The notes beneath the pieces were generated by a model that was given only the letters and a program-made list of their open reading frames with translations, made no database searches and had not been told where the DNA came from. A stretch of 64,000 bases of DNA, taken from NCBI RefSeq assembly GCF_028583425.1, contig NC_072799.1, positions 88,708,217-88,772,216 on the forward strand, written 5' to 3'. This stretch comes from Eublepharis macularius (taxonomy: Eukaryota; Chordata; Lepidosauria; Squamata; Eublepharidae). This document shows, one piece after another, positions 44,115-54,459 of this stretch. Each line of letters begins with the position of its first letter. Within the stretch, counting starts at the first letter, position 1. Both the position numbers and the translations under genes were made by a program.

Positions 44115-44363
44115 AAAATCAAAAAGAGTCCAGTAGCACCTTTAAGACTAACCAATTTTATTTTATTGTAGCATAAGCTTTCGAGAATCAAGTTCTCTTC
44201 ATCAGATGCCTGATCCGAACCAGTTCGGATCAGGCATCTGATGAAGAGAACTTGATTCTCGAAAGCTTATGCTACAATAAAATAAAATTGGTTAGTCTTA
44301 AAGGTGCTACTGGACTCTTTTTGATTTTGCTACTACAAACTAACACGGCTAACTCCTCTGGAT
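44115..44363. mobile_element. Palindromic Penelope-like insertion (best-preserved copy)
   Basis: Arms 44116-44209 and 44228-44327 are almost perfectly inverted around a short GATCCGAACCAGTTCGGATC centre. The right copy continues to ACACGGCTAACTCCTCTGG. An exact 14-bp target duplication CTAGGATGGGAAGT flanks it (44101-44114 and 44364-44377). The right arm contains CTGATGA (44238-44244), a GAGAA/TTCTC hairpin, GAAA (44261-44264) and GCTTATGC, a hammerhead-like core. 249 bp, non-coding. Confidence 0.68.
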
Positions 44364-44377
44364 CTAGGATGGGAAGT

Positions 44378-45016
44378 GCGTATTAGTGGCATTTGATGGG
44401 GCCAAGGGCGACAATTCCCAAATTTTGGATAACAGAGGCTCCTTTTTTTCCAAATCTGAAGCAGCCTTAAGTTTTGCACCCCCAAGATGCAGAACAGTTT
44501 TCTGCCAGGAGGACCCTCTTCACCTCTGTTAGTCACTTTGCTGTCCTCTTGCTTGCTGCTGCTCTGCCTCTGCTGTGGCTGCCTGCAGCCAAATAAACCT
44601 GGCCCAGTACAGTTCAGCTGCATGGATCTCATCAAGGATCTGGCATAACTGGTTTATGCTGGATCAGCATAAATCCAGCTAGGTATCCAGATCCCAGATT
44701 GCAAAACCCTAGTCATGCCCACTCTGAACTCAGAATGTAACCTTTTCAATAACCACACATTGGATATTATGGACTTGTTCATGGCAAAATGAGCTAGAAA
44801 GTCGATCCCAAGAGAACTTACAAATAAGCATGTGCTAGTGACTATCCAATGTTTTCTCTGACAAATCATTAACAATGAAATAAGGTATTCAAAACCAATG
44901 TGTTGTGATGTTAGAAATTCACTAATCCTTGACTTTTTGTCCTAGGCTATTTGTTTGTGCTTCATATTCAAAGTAATGTTAAAGTTACAAAAGCAGCAAC
45001 AGTAAATACAATAAAA
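44378..45016. other. FIP1L1 intron, nothing recognised
   Basis: An old dispersed stretch near 44395-44480 resembles 2695-2760. No exon. Confidence 0.35.
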
Positions 45017-45227
45017 AAACAGGGTTTCTCACCTGTAACTGTTGATCGTCGAGTCTCTTCTGTGCAGACACACATTGGGACTGCGCAGGCGCAGGCCAGC
45101 CGCGGAGAAGATTCTTTTAGCTTCTAGAAATGTGACGGGGACGTTCGGGCCCACCGCGCATGCGCGTCGGTGTTCCCGCCAATTTTGAAGTACAAGTACC
45201 CGAACGTCCCCGGCATTCCCTCAGTTC
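45017..45227 (+). repeat. DIRS left inverted terminal repeat
   Basis: Matches the right end (50592-50774) in inverted orientation through the GCGCAGGCGCAGGCCAG and ACGTTCGGG blocks. The outermost bases (CAGGGTTTCTCACCTG) are not shared with the right end but are complementary to the internal region at 45293-45350, as DIRS ends are. Confidence 0.85.
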
Positions 45228-45292
45228 ACCTGAGCCGCCGGAGAAACAATGGAGTAAACCAAGCACTCACAGCGGGGCAGGCGGGAGGGAAT

Positions 45293-45385
45293 GTGTGTCT
45301 GCACAGAAGAGACTCGACGATCAACAGTTACAGGTGAGAAACCCTGTTTATCGTCGTCGTCCTTCTGTGCAGCCCCACATTGGGA
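45293..45385. repeat. DIRS internal complementary region
   Basis: Its first half is the reverse complement of the extreme left end (CAGGTGAGAAACCCTG). Its second half (ATCGTCGTCGTCC) is the reverse complement of the extreme right end. In DIRS replication this region is thought to template joining of the two ends into a circle. Confidence 0.85.
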
Positions 45386-45425
45386 GAATAGCTAGCATCT
45401 CACCAATGGGGGCGGGTGTGAGTGT

Positions 45426-46862
45426 CTATGTGAACAAAGAATGCAGAACAGCCGTGCCAACAGCGGATTCACGGCGTGCATTCACGTCTACAGAATAATG
45501 TTTCATGAAAGTGTCAGCGGTAGACCACGTTGCAGCTTGGCAGACGTCCTGGAGTGGCACTCCTCGCAGGAAGGCAGCAGAGGCAGCTTGTGCTCGAGTA
45601 GAATGAGCAGTAATCAACAACGGGCACCGGACTCCAGCTTGCTGATAACAAAGTTTAATTGCAGACACAATCCAGCGAGAGATGGACTGGGCAGAAGCTG
45701 GCGAGCCCTTGCGAGGGCCAGAGTAACACAAGAACAGGGCAGGAGACTTCCTGAAACACTTGGTGCGATGTAAATAAAACAATAAAGCACGTTTCACATC
45801 CAATGTGTGTAGAGTACGTTCCTCTGGGGAAGAGGGTGTAGGAAAAAAGGAAGGAAGGACCACCTTTTGACGCAGGTGAAATTTGGAAACCACCTTGGGC
45901 AGGAACTGCATACTAGTGTGGAGCATGACCGTACCGGGGAAGAACTGCAGGAAGGGGGGGTCACACCTTAGAGCAGACAACTCCCCAACCCGCCTGGAGG
46001 AAGTGACTGCAACCAAGAAGGCCACCTTCTGCGTGAGCAGAGGCAAGGGACAGGTAGACAGGGGCTCAAAAGGGGAGAGCATCAGACGGGAGAGCACCAG
46101 GGTCAGGCTCCACTGAGGAATAGGATGGGCCCTAGGAGGAAAGGACTTTAGTAGGCCCTTCAGGAACTGTTTGGACAGCCAATGTGCAAACACAGTCCTC
46201 CCATCAATCTGCTCATGGAAGGCAGAGATAGCAGCCATGTGCACCTTAACACTGGAGAACGCCAGGCCTTGGGAGCACAGGTCCAGGAGGTAGTCCAGAA
46301 TGACAGGCAGCGGGCAAGTGAAAGGGGAAACCCCTTTGGGGGCTAACCACCTAGAGAAACGTGACCACTTCCTCTGGTAGGACAACCTGGTAGACGGTTT
46401 TCGGGCATTCAAGATCACGTTAAGCACCCTAGCAGAGAGGCCTAGTCTGGGGCGCAGAGGAGCCAGGCAGTCAGATTTAGCACTGCCACATCGTGATGCC
46501 ACACCCCGTCCCTGAGTAGCAGGTCCGGGGCGTGTGGAAGCGGGAGACACCGCCCCTGTGACAGGGAGAGTAAAAGGGGGAACCAATCCTGGCGAGGCCA
46601 CCGAGGGGCAATCAGGATACAATGGGTCCGGAAGGCTCTGATCCTGGACAGGACCTTGTGAAGGAGTGGGAAGGGCGGGAAGGCATAAAAGAGCCCTGGA
46701 GACCAGGGTATCTGGAAGGCATCCCCCAGTGAACGATGGCCAATCCCGGCCCGGGAGCAGAACAGGGGAACCTGTGTGTTGTGGGCTGTGGCGAAGAGGT
46801 CGATGAGCGGGGTGCCCCACATGCGGAAAACCACATGGAGGTAAGCCCTGTTGAGGGACCAC
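45426..46862 (-). CDS. DIRS tyrosine recombinase frame
   Basis: A 478-residue frame that overlaps the end of the pol frame in another register, as is usual in DIRS elements. The recombinase part begins near LSYQRKWSRF. Catalytic residues fit the tyrosine recombinase pattern: Arg in TSSRRVGEL, HSTR (about residues 420-423), Trp about 446 and the nucleophile Tyr about 456 (MKHYS). The first 140 residues overlap pol and may not be translated from this Met. Confidence 0.85.
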   Translation of the reverse strand: MVPQQGLPPCGFPHVGHPAHRPLRHSPQHTGSPVLLPGRDWPSFTGGCLPDTLVSRALLCLPALPTPSQGPVQDQSLPDPLYPDCPSVASPGLVPPFTLPVTGAVSPASTRPGPATQGRGVASRCGSAKSDCLAPLRPRLGLSARVLNVILNARKPSTRLSYQRKWSRFSRWLAPKGVSPFTCPLPVILDYLLDLCSQGLAFSSVKVHMAAISAFHEQIDGRTVFAHWLSKQFLKGLLKSFPPRAHPIPQWSLTLVLSRLMLSPFEPLSTCPLPLLTQKVAFLVAVTSSRRVGELSALRCDPPFLQFFPGTVMLHTSMQFLPKVVSKFHLRQKVVLPSFFPTPSSPEERTLHTLDVKRALLFYLHRTKCFRKSPALFLCYSGPRKGSPASAQSISRWIVSAIKLCYQQAGVRCPLLITAHSTRAQAASAAFLRGVPLQDVCQAATWSTADTFMKHYSVDVNARRESAVGTAVLHSLFT

Positions 46863-48337
46863 TCGTGTTGGGGCAAAAACACTCTGCTCAGCGCGTCTGC
46901 TGCTGTGTTGCTCTCCCCCGCAATATGAACGGCCTTGGGCAGGACGTTGTTGGTAATAGCCCAGTTCCAGAGCGTAGTCGCTTCCCTGCAGAGCTTGAGC
47001 GAGACCGTTCCTCCCTGCTTGTTGAGATAGTAACAGGCTGTGGTATTGTCCGACAGGACCTGCACCCTCTTGTTCCGAATGACATCTGCAAAAGAAGCAA
47101 GGGAGTAACGGATCGCTCTAAGCTCTAAGAGGTTAATGTGCATGTTTACCTCAAGGGAGGACCAAACACCCTGAGCAGACAGGCGCCCACAACGCCCTCC
47201 CCAGCCTAGATTGGAAGCGTCCGTAAAGACGGTGACCTCCGGCAGGAAGGGACCAAAAGGACAACCCTTGGACAAATTCTCAGGGACAGTCCACCACACC
47301 AAGGACCGCTGTATCACCCTCGGGATGGAAAACCCACGGTGTTGACTCATAGCGAGAGGGTTGAAAACCCGAACAAACCAGTTTTGCAGAGGCCGCATGT
47401 GCAGGCGAGCAAAACACACCACCCCTGTGGAGGAGGCCATGAGGCCCAACAAGGTTTGAATCAGGAGGGCAGTTTGGAACCGGTTATGCACGAAGTGGCG
47501 GGCCAGGCAGGACAGCCTGCTCAAGCGGTCCGGGGGTAGATAAGCCCGGCCCAGCAGAGAGTCAAAGTGGACCCCGATGAACCTAATGCTCGTACCTGGG
47601 GACAACACAGACTTCCCCAAATTGACCACTAGCCCCAGGCCGTCTAGCACGGACAAGGTGAGGGCGATAGAGGCCCGGAGGGAATCAGAGGAGGGACCCA
47701 CCAGGAGCCAATCATCCAAATATGGATAGACAAAACAGCCACTAGACCGTAAATGTGCCACCACGGTGGCCATACATTTAGTGAACACCCTGGGCGCCGA
47801 GGCCAGGCCAAAGGGCAAGGCTGTGTACTCATAGACAGCGCCTCCACAGGTAAAACGGAGATATTTTCTGTGGCCCTCAAAGATGGAAATGTGGAAGTAG
47901 GCGTCTTTGAGATCCAAAATGGCCATCCAGACGCCTGACTCCAAGAGTTCCAATACTCGTGACAGAGTAAGCATCCTAAACTTTTCCACCCTCAAGTAAG
48001 TATTAAGGGCCCGAAGGTCCAAAATGGGACGAGACCCCCCATCTTTCTTATCCACAAGAAAGTATCTTGAATAAAATCCCCAAGGGGAAGCAGAGACATC
48101 GACCAACCGGACAGCACCTTTGTTAACCAACTCCAAAACATTATTTTGTAACACAACATCACAACAAGAAGCACAACGAGGGGGGTGCGAAAGAGGGGGT
48201 GCAGTGGTAAACGATAACTTATAACCACGGGCCACAATAGAGAGGACCCAGCTATCAGTAGTAATGAGTCGCCAATGGGGCAAGAAAGGCCGTAGCCTGT
48301 CCAAGAACAAGATATTAACAGTGTCCTTGCAGGCCAA
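46442..48337 (-). CDS. DIRS reverse transcriptase/RNase H frame
   Basis: A 631-residue frame. Reverse transcriptase motifs include LDLKDAYFHI, LPFGLASAP (about residue 174) and the catalytic YLDD (about 207). RNase H motifs follow: TDASNLGWGG, LLELRAI, SDNTTA and AADALSR. The C-terminal part (PLIDLFATAHN to PRWPRQDWFP) corresponds to the segment described in DIRS elements as methyltransferase-like. It lies 21 bases after the gag-like frame. Confidence 0.88.
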   Translation of the reverse strand: MACKDTVNILFLDRLRPFLPHWRLITTDSWVLSIVARGYKLSFTTAPPLSHPPRCASCCDVVLQNNVLELVNKGAVRLVDVSASPWGFYSRYFLVDKKDGGSRPILDLRALNTYLRVEKFRMLTLSRVLELLESGVWMAILDLKDAYFHISIFEGHRKYLRFTCGGAVYEYTALPFGLASAPRVFTKCMATVVAHLRSSGCFVYPYLDDWLLVGPSSDSLRASIALTLSVLDGLGLVVNLGKSVLSPGTSIRFIGVHFDSLLGRAYLPPDRLSRLSCLARHFVHNRFQTALLIQTLLGLMASSTGVVCFARLHMRPLQNWFVRVFNPLAMSQHRGFSIPRVIQRSLVWWTVPENLSKGCPFGPFLPEVTVFTDASNLGWGGRCGRLSAQGVWSSLEVNMHINLLELRAIRYSLASFADVIRNKRVQVLSDNTTACYYLNKQGGTVSLKLCREATTLWNWAITNNVLPKAVHIAGESNTAADALSRVFLPQHEWSLNRAYLHVVFRMWGTPLIDLFATAHNTQVPLFCSRAGIGHRSLGDAFQIPWSPGLFYAFPPFPLLHKVLSRIRAFRTHCILIAPRWPRQDWFPLLLSLSQGRCLPLPHAPDLLLRDGVWHHDVAVLNLTAWLLCAPD

Positions 48338-48358
48338 CTGGGAAGCGTCCTGGTCTAG

Positions 48359-50659
48359 TCAAAAGACCGTGGGCTTTTGCGCCGAAGTCGAGGGCTTGGG
48401 CGAGGGAGGCTGCTGTCGTCCCTTGGACCGGCCGGAGCGTCTCGAAGAGTGGCGCTGCTGGCCAGAGTAGGAACGGTGGCCATAGGATTGACCGGAGGAG
48501 AACCTTCCTTGGCGCTGTTGGAACTGCTGGTAGGGTGACTGATAGGACCGGAACCTGCCGTACCGATATCTCGGACCCGTCTGCGGAACCGAAGGCGCAA
48601 CCCCGAGGGACTTGGCCGTCTGCTGGTTCTTCTTCATGAGGGAAAGGGACTCATCCGTTTTCTCTGAGAAGAGCTGGGGACCCTCAAACGGGAAATCCTC
48701 GACCTTGGCCTTCTTCTCGGGGGGCAGGGCCGTAGATCGAAGCCAGGCGTGCCGACGCAAGAGCACGGAGGATGCCATCGCACGTGCAGCAGAGTCGGCG
48801 GCGTCCTTGCCAGCTGTCATCTGTTGCTTTGACAACCGGAAAGCCTCAGCCTGGAGAGCCTTGACCAAGGCACGGCGATCGTCGGGAAGGTCAGAGAGGT
48901 AGGAGGATAGTCGCTTCCACAAGAAGAGATTGTAGGAGCCCATTATCACTTGGAAATTGGCGATACGGAACCCCAGGGAAGCCGAAGAATACACCTTCCG
49001 ACCGATGCCATCTAGCTTTCTGCCCTCCCGATCCGACGGAGCCGAAGAGGAACCGCGTCGGAACCGAGCTTGACCCTCCTCGGCCACGATGGAAGAGGGT
49101 TTCGGATGGGTGAAGAGGTAAGGGCAATCCTCCTGCTTGAGCCGATAATATTTCTCGACCTTCTTGGCCGTAGGCGGAACGGAAGCAGGGGTCTGCCAGA
49201 GCGCGAGGGCATTGTCGACGAGATCCTCGACAGGGGGGAACGCCACCGAGGCAGGAGAGCCAGAGTACAGCGGCTCCAGCAGCTTGCTCTTGGGCTTTGA
49301 GGTGGAAGAGGCGACATCCAGCTCCAGTGCCGCGGCCATCCGGACCAGCTGCTCCGCGAACACTCTGTAGTCGTCATTAGGAGACGACGAACGGAGCTCC
49401 CCCACAGCATCATCAGGGGAAGGGTCGGAAGCCGCGTCCGAGGAGTACTCTGATGGAGACGCCAGGCCCTCTTCATCCTCGGAGTCGGAGAAAACCGCCG
49501 GGGTCTGCGTCGGAACCGAAGGGCGCTCCGTCGGAACCGAGGTACAAGGCTCGGGAGCCGAAAGATGGCGATGCGGCCGAGCAGCAGGCGGAGCAAGTGG
49601 CAGAGTCGACGGCGCCGGAACCGAGGTCAAGGGCGCCGATGGGCCAGGCAGGAAGGGGGCGGACTGCTGGATCCAAGCCACGAAATCTTGCCAGGAGGCC
49701 ACGTTCCCAAAGCCCGGGACAGGCTGCCAAGGAGGTAGAGCAGCAGGCACTGGAACGGATCGGTGAAACGGCGCCGGAACCGACAAGACTGGCTGCGCCG
49801 GAACGGAGGCCTCCGACGGGACCGGAGCAGATGGCAGGGAGCGTTCAAACTCCTGGAACGGTTCCGAAAAACAAGGGAACGATTCATAGTCGTCCGGAAC
49901 CACCGGAGGAGGCGTACGAGGAGGCGAAGGGGTGTGCAGGAGACTCCTGACGTCCTCAGCAGGAGGGGCCGATCTGGGAGGCGAACCAGCCAACGATGTC
50001 GGGGCCGGCGATAAAGCACGGCTCTTGGCTTTCGACTTGGCCTTTGCCTTTTTTGGCGGGGGCTCCGAAGAAGCCGCAGTGGCCAAAGGCTTGGAAGAAG
50101 GCTTCGACGAAGCGCGTTTCTTCGCCTTCCGACTGGACGGAACACTCACGGAACCGGAGGTAGTCGAGCCCTCCGGAACGGGCGGCCCCGTCGGATCCGA
50201 GGGGAGCGGTTCCGGCGACTTACGCGGAGCCGGCGAGGGAGCGACAGAGCTGGGCTTGCTCCCGGACGATCCAGACGGTTTGGGCGGCAGAAGGTTGGCG
50301 TCCCAAAGGAAGGCTCGGAGCCTGGCCTTGCGGTCGTTCCGCGCCTTCGGGGTGAAGGCCATGCAGAACTTACAGCGCTCCACGACGTGCCCCTCGCCCA
50401 AACAGATAAGGCACAGGTCATGACCGTCTGAGTGGGTCATTTTAGTGCCACATTGCTGGCATTTTTTAAATAGAGAGGAATGGGACATGGTGGAGGCGTG
50501 TCCCAGAAAATGAAGCGATAACTCACAAGCGACGAACAGTCCGAAGACACGAGCGACAGCTAAAGAACCTTTTCGAACGGCGGCGAAAAAGGAACTGAGG
50601 GAATGCCGGGGACGTTCGGGTACTTGTACTTCAAAATTGGCGGGAACACCGACGCGCAT
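48359..50659 (-). CDS. DIRS gag-like frame
   Basis: A 766-residue frame rich in Pro, Ser and Lys. The likely start is the Met at 50488 (MSHSSLFKKCQQCG), since the first 57 residues lie largely in the terminal repeat. A Cys-rich patch follows (CQQCGTKM...CLICLGEGHVVERCKFC), then a basic, proline-rich middle and a C-terminal domain ending RSGRSKGRQQ. Function by position: the structural-type protein of the element. Confidence 0.75.
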   Translation of the reverse strand: MRVGVPANFEVQVPERPRHSLSSFFAAVRKGSLAVARVFGLFVACELSLHFLGHASTMSHSSLFKKCQQCGTKMTHSDGHDLCLICLGEGHVVERCKFCMAFTPKARNDRKARLRAFLWDANLLPPKPSGSSGSKPSSVAPSPAPRKSPEPLPSDPTGPPVPEGSTTSGSVSVPSSRKAKKRASSKPSSKPLATAASSEPPPKKAKAKSKAKSRALSPAPTSLAGSPPRSAPPAEDVRSLLHTPSPPRTPPPVVPDDYESFPCFSEPFQEFERSLPSAPVPSEASVPAQPVLSVPAPFHRSVPVPAALPPWQPVPGFGNVASWQDFVAWIQQSAPFLPGPSAPLTSVPAPSTLPLAPPAARPHRHLSAPEPCTSVPTERPSVPTQTPAVFSDSEDEEGLASPSEYSSDAASDPSPDDAVGELRSSSPNDDYRVFAEQLVRMAAALELDVASSTSKPKSKLLEPLYSGSPASVAFPPVEDLVDNALALWQTPASVPPTAKKVEKYYRLKQEDCPYLFTHPKPSSIVAEEGQARFRRGSSSAPSDREGRKLDGIGRKVYSSASLGFRIANFQVIMGSYNLFLWKRLSSYLSDLPDDRRALVKALQAEAFRLSKQQMTAGKDAADSAARAMASSVLLRRHAWLRSTALPPEKKAKVEDFPFEGPQLFSEKTDESLSLMKKNQQTAKSLGVAPSVPQTGPRYRYGRFRSYQSPYQQFQQRQGRFSSGQSYGHRSYSGQQRHSSRRSGRSKGRQQPPSPKPSTSAQKPTVF

Positions 50660-50774
50660 GCGCGGTGGGCCCGAACGTCCCCGTCACATTTCTAGAAGCT
50701 AAAAGAATCTTCTCCGCGGCTGGCCTGCGCCTGCGCAGTCCCAATGTGGGGCTGCACAGAAGGACGACGACGAT
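50592..50774 (-). repeat. DIRS right inverted terminal repeat
   Basis: Inverted match of 45040-45227. Its last bases, GGACGACGACGAT, are unique to this end and pair with the second half of the internal complementary region. Confidence 0.85.
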
Positions 50775-51093
50775 CTTAAATATTGCTTTGGGAAACTTAC
50801 TGCTAAATTTTTGTTGATCGAGCTGTCAAAATGACTGAGTTTGAACCAATAAACCTGTATGCAGAGTTCCTCTCATAGGAATGGGCCTTTTACTCCTTCT
50901 TCTTGCTCCAACCCATGGCATTCCCAAAATGCTGCTCCTGTGAGTTGTAACTCTCAGGAACAGTGCGGACTGAGGTGTGTGTGTGAGAGAGAGGGAGTTC
51001 ACTCCCCCCTGCACCAGTGGAAATAACCCTTAGGACAAACCCTCATAAATAACTACCGGAGATGTATCCCTAAAGTCAGATGAACATCTGCAT

Positions 51094-51519
51094 TAGAGAT
51101 GGGCATGAACTGAAATACGAATTAAAGTTTGTGACGAGCCGGGCCAGTTTGTGGTTTGCAACCCGGTGGCTCATCAGAGCCCATTTCTGACGAACCGCCA
51201 CGAACTTTAGGCTGGTTTGTTTGGTTCATTTGTTGGTTCGTCACTGCAGACAGTCTGGCACCGATCAATCAGTTTCCTAAGCAACAGGGGATGGACTTCC
51301 TGCAGACCTTCTGCTGACCTGGAAGTAGCCTTCCGCTGGCCTGGAAGTGACCTACTGCTGACCCAGAAGTACTGATTTGCTGACCTGGATGTGAAGTTTT
51401 CATGAACCAAACGAACCGGTTCACAAACCAGGGCAGGTTCGTGAAAGTTCGTGGTTCATGAAATGCGATGAACCACGAACCGCACGGTTCATTTTTTTAC
51501 CAGTTCGTGCCCATCTCTA
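51094..51519. mobile_element. hAT-type element, TAGAGATGGGCAYGA family, copy 3 (GAACC words)
   Basis: Starts TAGAGATGGGCATGAAC and ends with the inverted form GTTCGTGCCCATCTCTA. Flanks ATCTGCAT (51086-51093) and GTCTGCAT (51520-51527) match at 7 of 8. The terminal regions are full of YGAACC/GGTTCR words in both orientations. Shares the CTGGCACCGATCAATC block with copy 2. 426 bp, non-autonomous. Confidence 0.78.
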
Positions 51520-51880
51520 GTCTGCATTAAAACTCTTCCAGAATAAAGAGAACCAAGCAGGAAGCAGCAACTCCTCTTCCTTAAGCATGCACACACACGA
51601 GGAGAGATTCTCATGCCTAGAGGGTAGCTCTGAAAAGTTCTTAGTTTAATGTACAAAGAGCATAGCAAAGAATCAAGTTTTCTTGTTTTTCTCATCTAAA
51701 GCTACAGCATCTTTATGAAAACTAGACTGTATTGAAATCTGTACAAGATATAGATTAGTTGTATTCTGCCAATTATTAAAAAATTCAAATATCAAAAATC
51801 AACATATTGATTTTTCCATTTTAAATTAGCATTTACCATTCCCAGCACCAAAAAACTACAAGTTGATTCAAACATGTATT
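51520..51880. other. FIP1L1 intron, nothing recognised
   Basis: AT-rich, no exon. Confidence 0.35.
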
Positions 51881-52036
51881 CTTAGTGACAGAGCATCTGC
51901 TTGGCACACAGGAGGTCCTAGGTTAAATTTCAACCATCCCCAGCTAGTTAGTAAGTAATGTGGAATAAAAGCCTGGGGAGCCCCTGCCAGGAAGAGCAGA
52001 CAATATTAACACTGATAGACCAATGGTCTGTCTCTA
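51881..52036 (+). mobile_element. Degenerate tRNA-derived SINE
   Basis: AGAGCATCTGCTTGGCACACAG and AGGTCCTAGGTTAAATTTC resemble a tRNA-like head. The later block GATAGACCAATGGTCTG is the conserved end of an old squamate SINE family. Strongly decayed. Confidence 0.5.
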
Positions 52037-54455
52037 GTTAAATAGTTTCATGCGGGCCCCTATATGAAGTCTCTAAAAGTGCCTCCCAACATGGAAAACT
52101 GCTGATGTGGAAGCTTTTCAAAAAGTGTGCTATACTTGACAAGGTCTGGATGCATGTTTTGAATCAATCCCGAGAAAGTGATGTTTAAAATGCAGATTTA
52201 AAATCCAAGTTAATGTTCTGCTTTCTTTAGGAAACTGTTTTTGGAGAAATTCCTATGGGGGCCAGTTAGAACGTGTTATCTGCATGGATTTCTTGAGACA
52301 GAACTGGGGGCAAGGGCCAACTGTCCAACTGTTAGTATTCCATACACAAACCTTCAATAAAAATTTCAGGTGGGGAGCCTACTCCATGTATGTCTCCATC
52401 AACATAATTCCAAATGCAGTTGTTCAGAAGAAAGGGTAACATAGCCTGCCCTCTCTCATACTGCACATTGCAACAAGAAACCCAAAGAAAAACATGCAAC
52501 TTTCCAGCAGATTCACTGAACAAAGCTCCCAGGTTTCAGGGGAAGCCATTCCAGCCTGCTTTTAATGGGAAAAAGGTCGACTATAATATTTTGTCTGTGC
52601 ACAAATGTGAGAGACCCCCCTGAAATATGCAAGACTGGAAGGACAGTTAAAATGCTTGTGCATATGCATTAAGCAAAACATCTGTTTCCTATTAATAGAT
52701 TCTGAAGAACATCTGCTTTTTGTTACATGAAGCAAAATTTGAGTTTGCTCATTCACAGACACACGCTCCTCCCATTTTGTTGCAGCTTCAGTCTTGCTCC
52801 TTGGTCCCCATAATCACACACCCACTGTACTTTTATTCTTCCCATGAGACAGAGGAAGGGGGAGAGTGACTTAATTGTGTATCAGTCCCAAAGCACCACT
52901 ATCGTTAAAAACTGAGCTCAAGCCAAAGGCCTGCAATTTTGAAAACAGTGCAAACTCTGAGGGATGAATGGACGACAGGTTGAAAACAATGTGCCCAGTA
53001 TACGCTTTTTTCCCTTGCAGTAGCTAAAAGATAGGAGCACTCAACTAAAAGTCAAGGGAGACGTGTGCATCTCGCCTCAATTCCTGTTGTGCACAAAAGA
53101 AGGACCAGAAAGAGACACAGCCTGCATAGTATCTGCTAAGTTCTCAGGCTAAAGCATTTTCCAGTGACAAATGCACGAAGGAAGTAAATCCCAAATGTGC
53201 AGATTGCTAGTTAGGTTGAACGTTAAAGAAAGAAGGGGGGGGGATTTAAAAAGTCAGTTTGTGCCTCAGTGAAAGGAGATGAGAAAGCAGCGCACTTTGT
53301 CTTGAGAACACTACTTAATCTACTCTGCTGCCGTAACGTCCCCAGATACAGTCCCCAGACTTCCTTCTCCCTCTGAAGGGATGTTTGTTCAAAGTTCCTG
53401 CCTTCTTCTCAGCACTTGAGAATTTATCATGGCTATTTAAGCAGAGTGGAAGACAACAAAATAAAATTAAATTAAAATAACAGTAATAAAGGCAGGGAAT
53501 TGCTCAGACTGAAGCTCTGAGCAATAATCCATGATTCAGAGATTAAATACATAGCAGCATAGAAAATGGGTTTTGAAACAGACATCAGTGGCCGAGGCAA
53601 AGAGAGACTGTGCAGGCTTGCTTTGATTATACATATGTTCAATTATAACTTCAATAGTTACAAGAAAAGCTGACAAACCATCAGAAGGGAAGGTGGCAGC
53701 TTCTTTAGAGCTAAAGAGTTTCAACAGAACTTTAAAATGAAATCAGTCCATACTGTTAGACTGGAATTATCTTTGACTGTCTTGATTGCTGCCCATTTAC
53801 CTCCTCCAGTGTTTCCTATTTACCCTGACTGGGGCTGTGAATTTTGCTAGCGACAGTGAGTTAAATCCAACATACTGATATCAAGATAGTCTTACTGGAT
53901 CAAACCATACTGTCACTTCCATACGAGTAATTCTGCTTAGCCTCCCTACAGCGATGTGATGCTTCTGTGTCCCATCCAGAGGTTCATTGTGTTTTCTGTG
54001 ATTTGTTTCAACCTGCTTTGCTGTGATGCTTTGGGAAAGAACATGCAAGGCCAGGCTGGTTACCATGTACATGGGAAGTACAGATTTTCCTGCTTCCCTT
54101 CCCAGCAGCACCATTTTCCATTCCCCCGTCCTGTGCTGGCCATTCCCCTCCACACCACCATGAGGCTTTTCTGAGTTGCTTTTTTTAATTGGCAATTGAT
54201 ATATCAATATAATAGCATGCCAATTACACCCACCAGCTGCTAAACTCTGGTTTGGTATTTTAGCTACTGTATGTTTTCCCTCATCTCCCTGGGTCTGCTA
54301 GATTTTGCTAAGTGATTAGAGGTTTGGGTTGACTAGTGTGTGTTTTCCCTTCTTCTTTTTTTTCTCCTGGGGTTGCTGAATCACCTGACTTCTGAGTAAG
54401 GTAAGTCACCTGACTTGAATTGGGGGCGGGGTTTGCAATTACACAGCTGTATAAA
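52037..54455. other. FIP1L1 intron, nothing recognised
   Basis: 2.4 kb with no exon or repeat I can assign. A short G run lies at 53236-53244. Confidence 0.35.
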
Positions 54456-54459
54456 TAGG

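Larger units (their letters stand above)
45017..50774 (-). mobile_element. DIRS-type tyrosine-recombinase retrotransposon, looks whole
   Basis: A 5.8-kb element in the same direction as FIP1L1. It has inverted terminal repeats of about 185-210 bp, an internal complementary region, and three long frames in the DIRS order: gag-like, then reverse transcriptase/RNase H, then tyrosine recombinase overlapping the pol frame. DIRS elements insert with a recombinase, not an integrase, and make no target duplication; none is seen here. All three frames are open and I see no break. The near-identical ends and open frames suggest a young insertion. Treated here as a mobile-element copy, not a host gene. 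Confidence 0.9.

Noticed and set aside
44200-44260. Bacterial-type terminator hairpin
   Set aside because: The hairpin is the centre of a palindromic retroelement insertion in a vertebrate intron; no such terminator is expected.
45160-45498. + strand frame starting like the gag-like frame
   Set aside because: It starts in the left terminal repeat, which is the inverted copy of the right one; the similarity is a symmetry effect.
48612-50423. Several + strand frames inside the DIRS element
   Set aside because: They are antisense shadows of the gag-like frame, which is GC-rich and has few stops on either strand.
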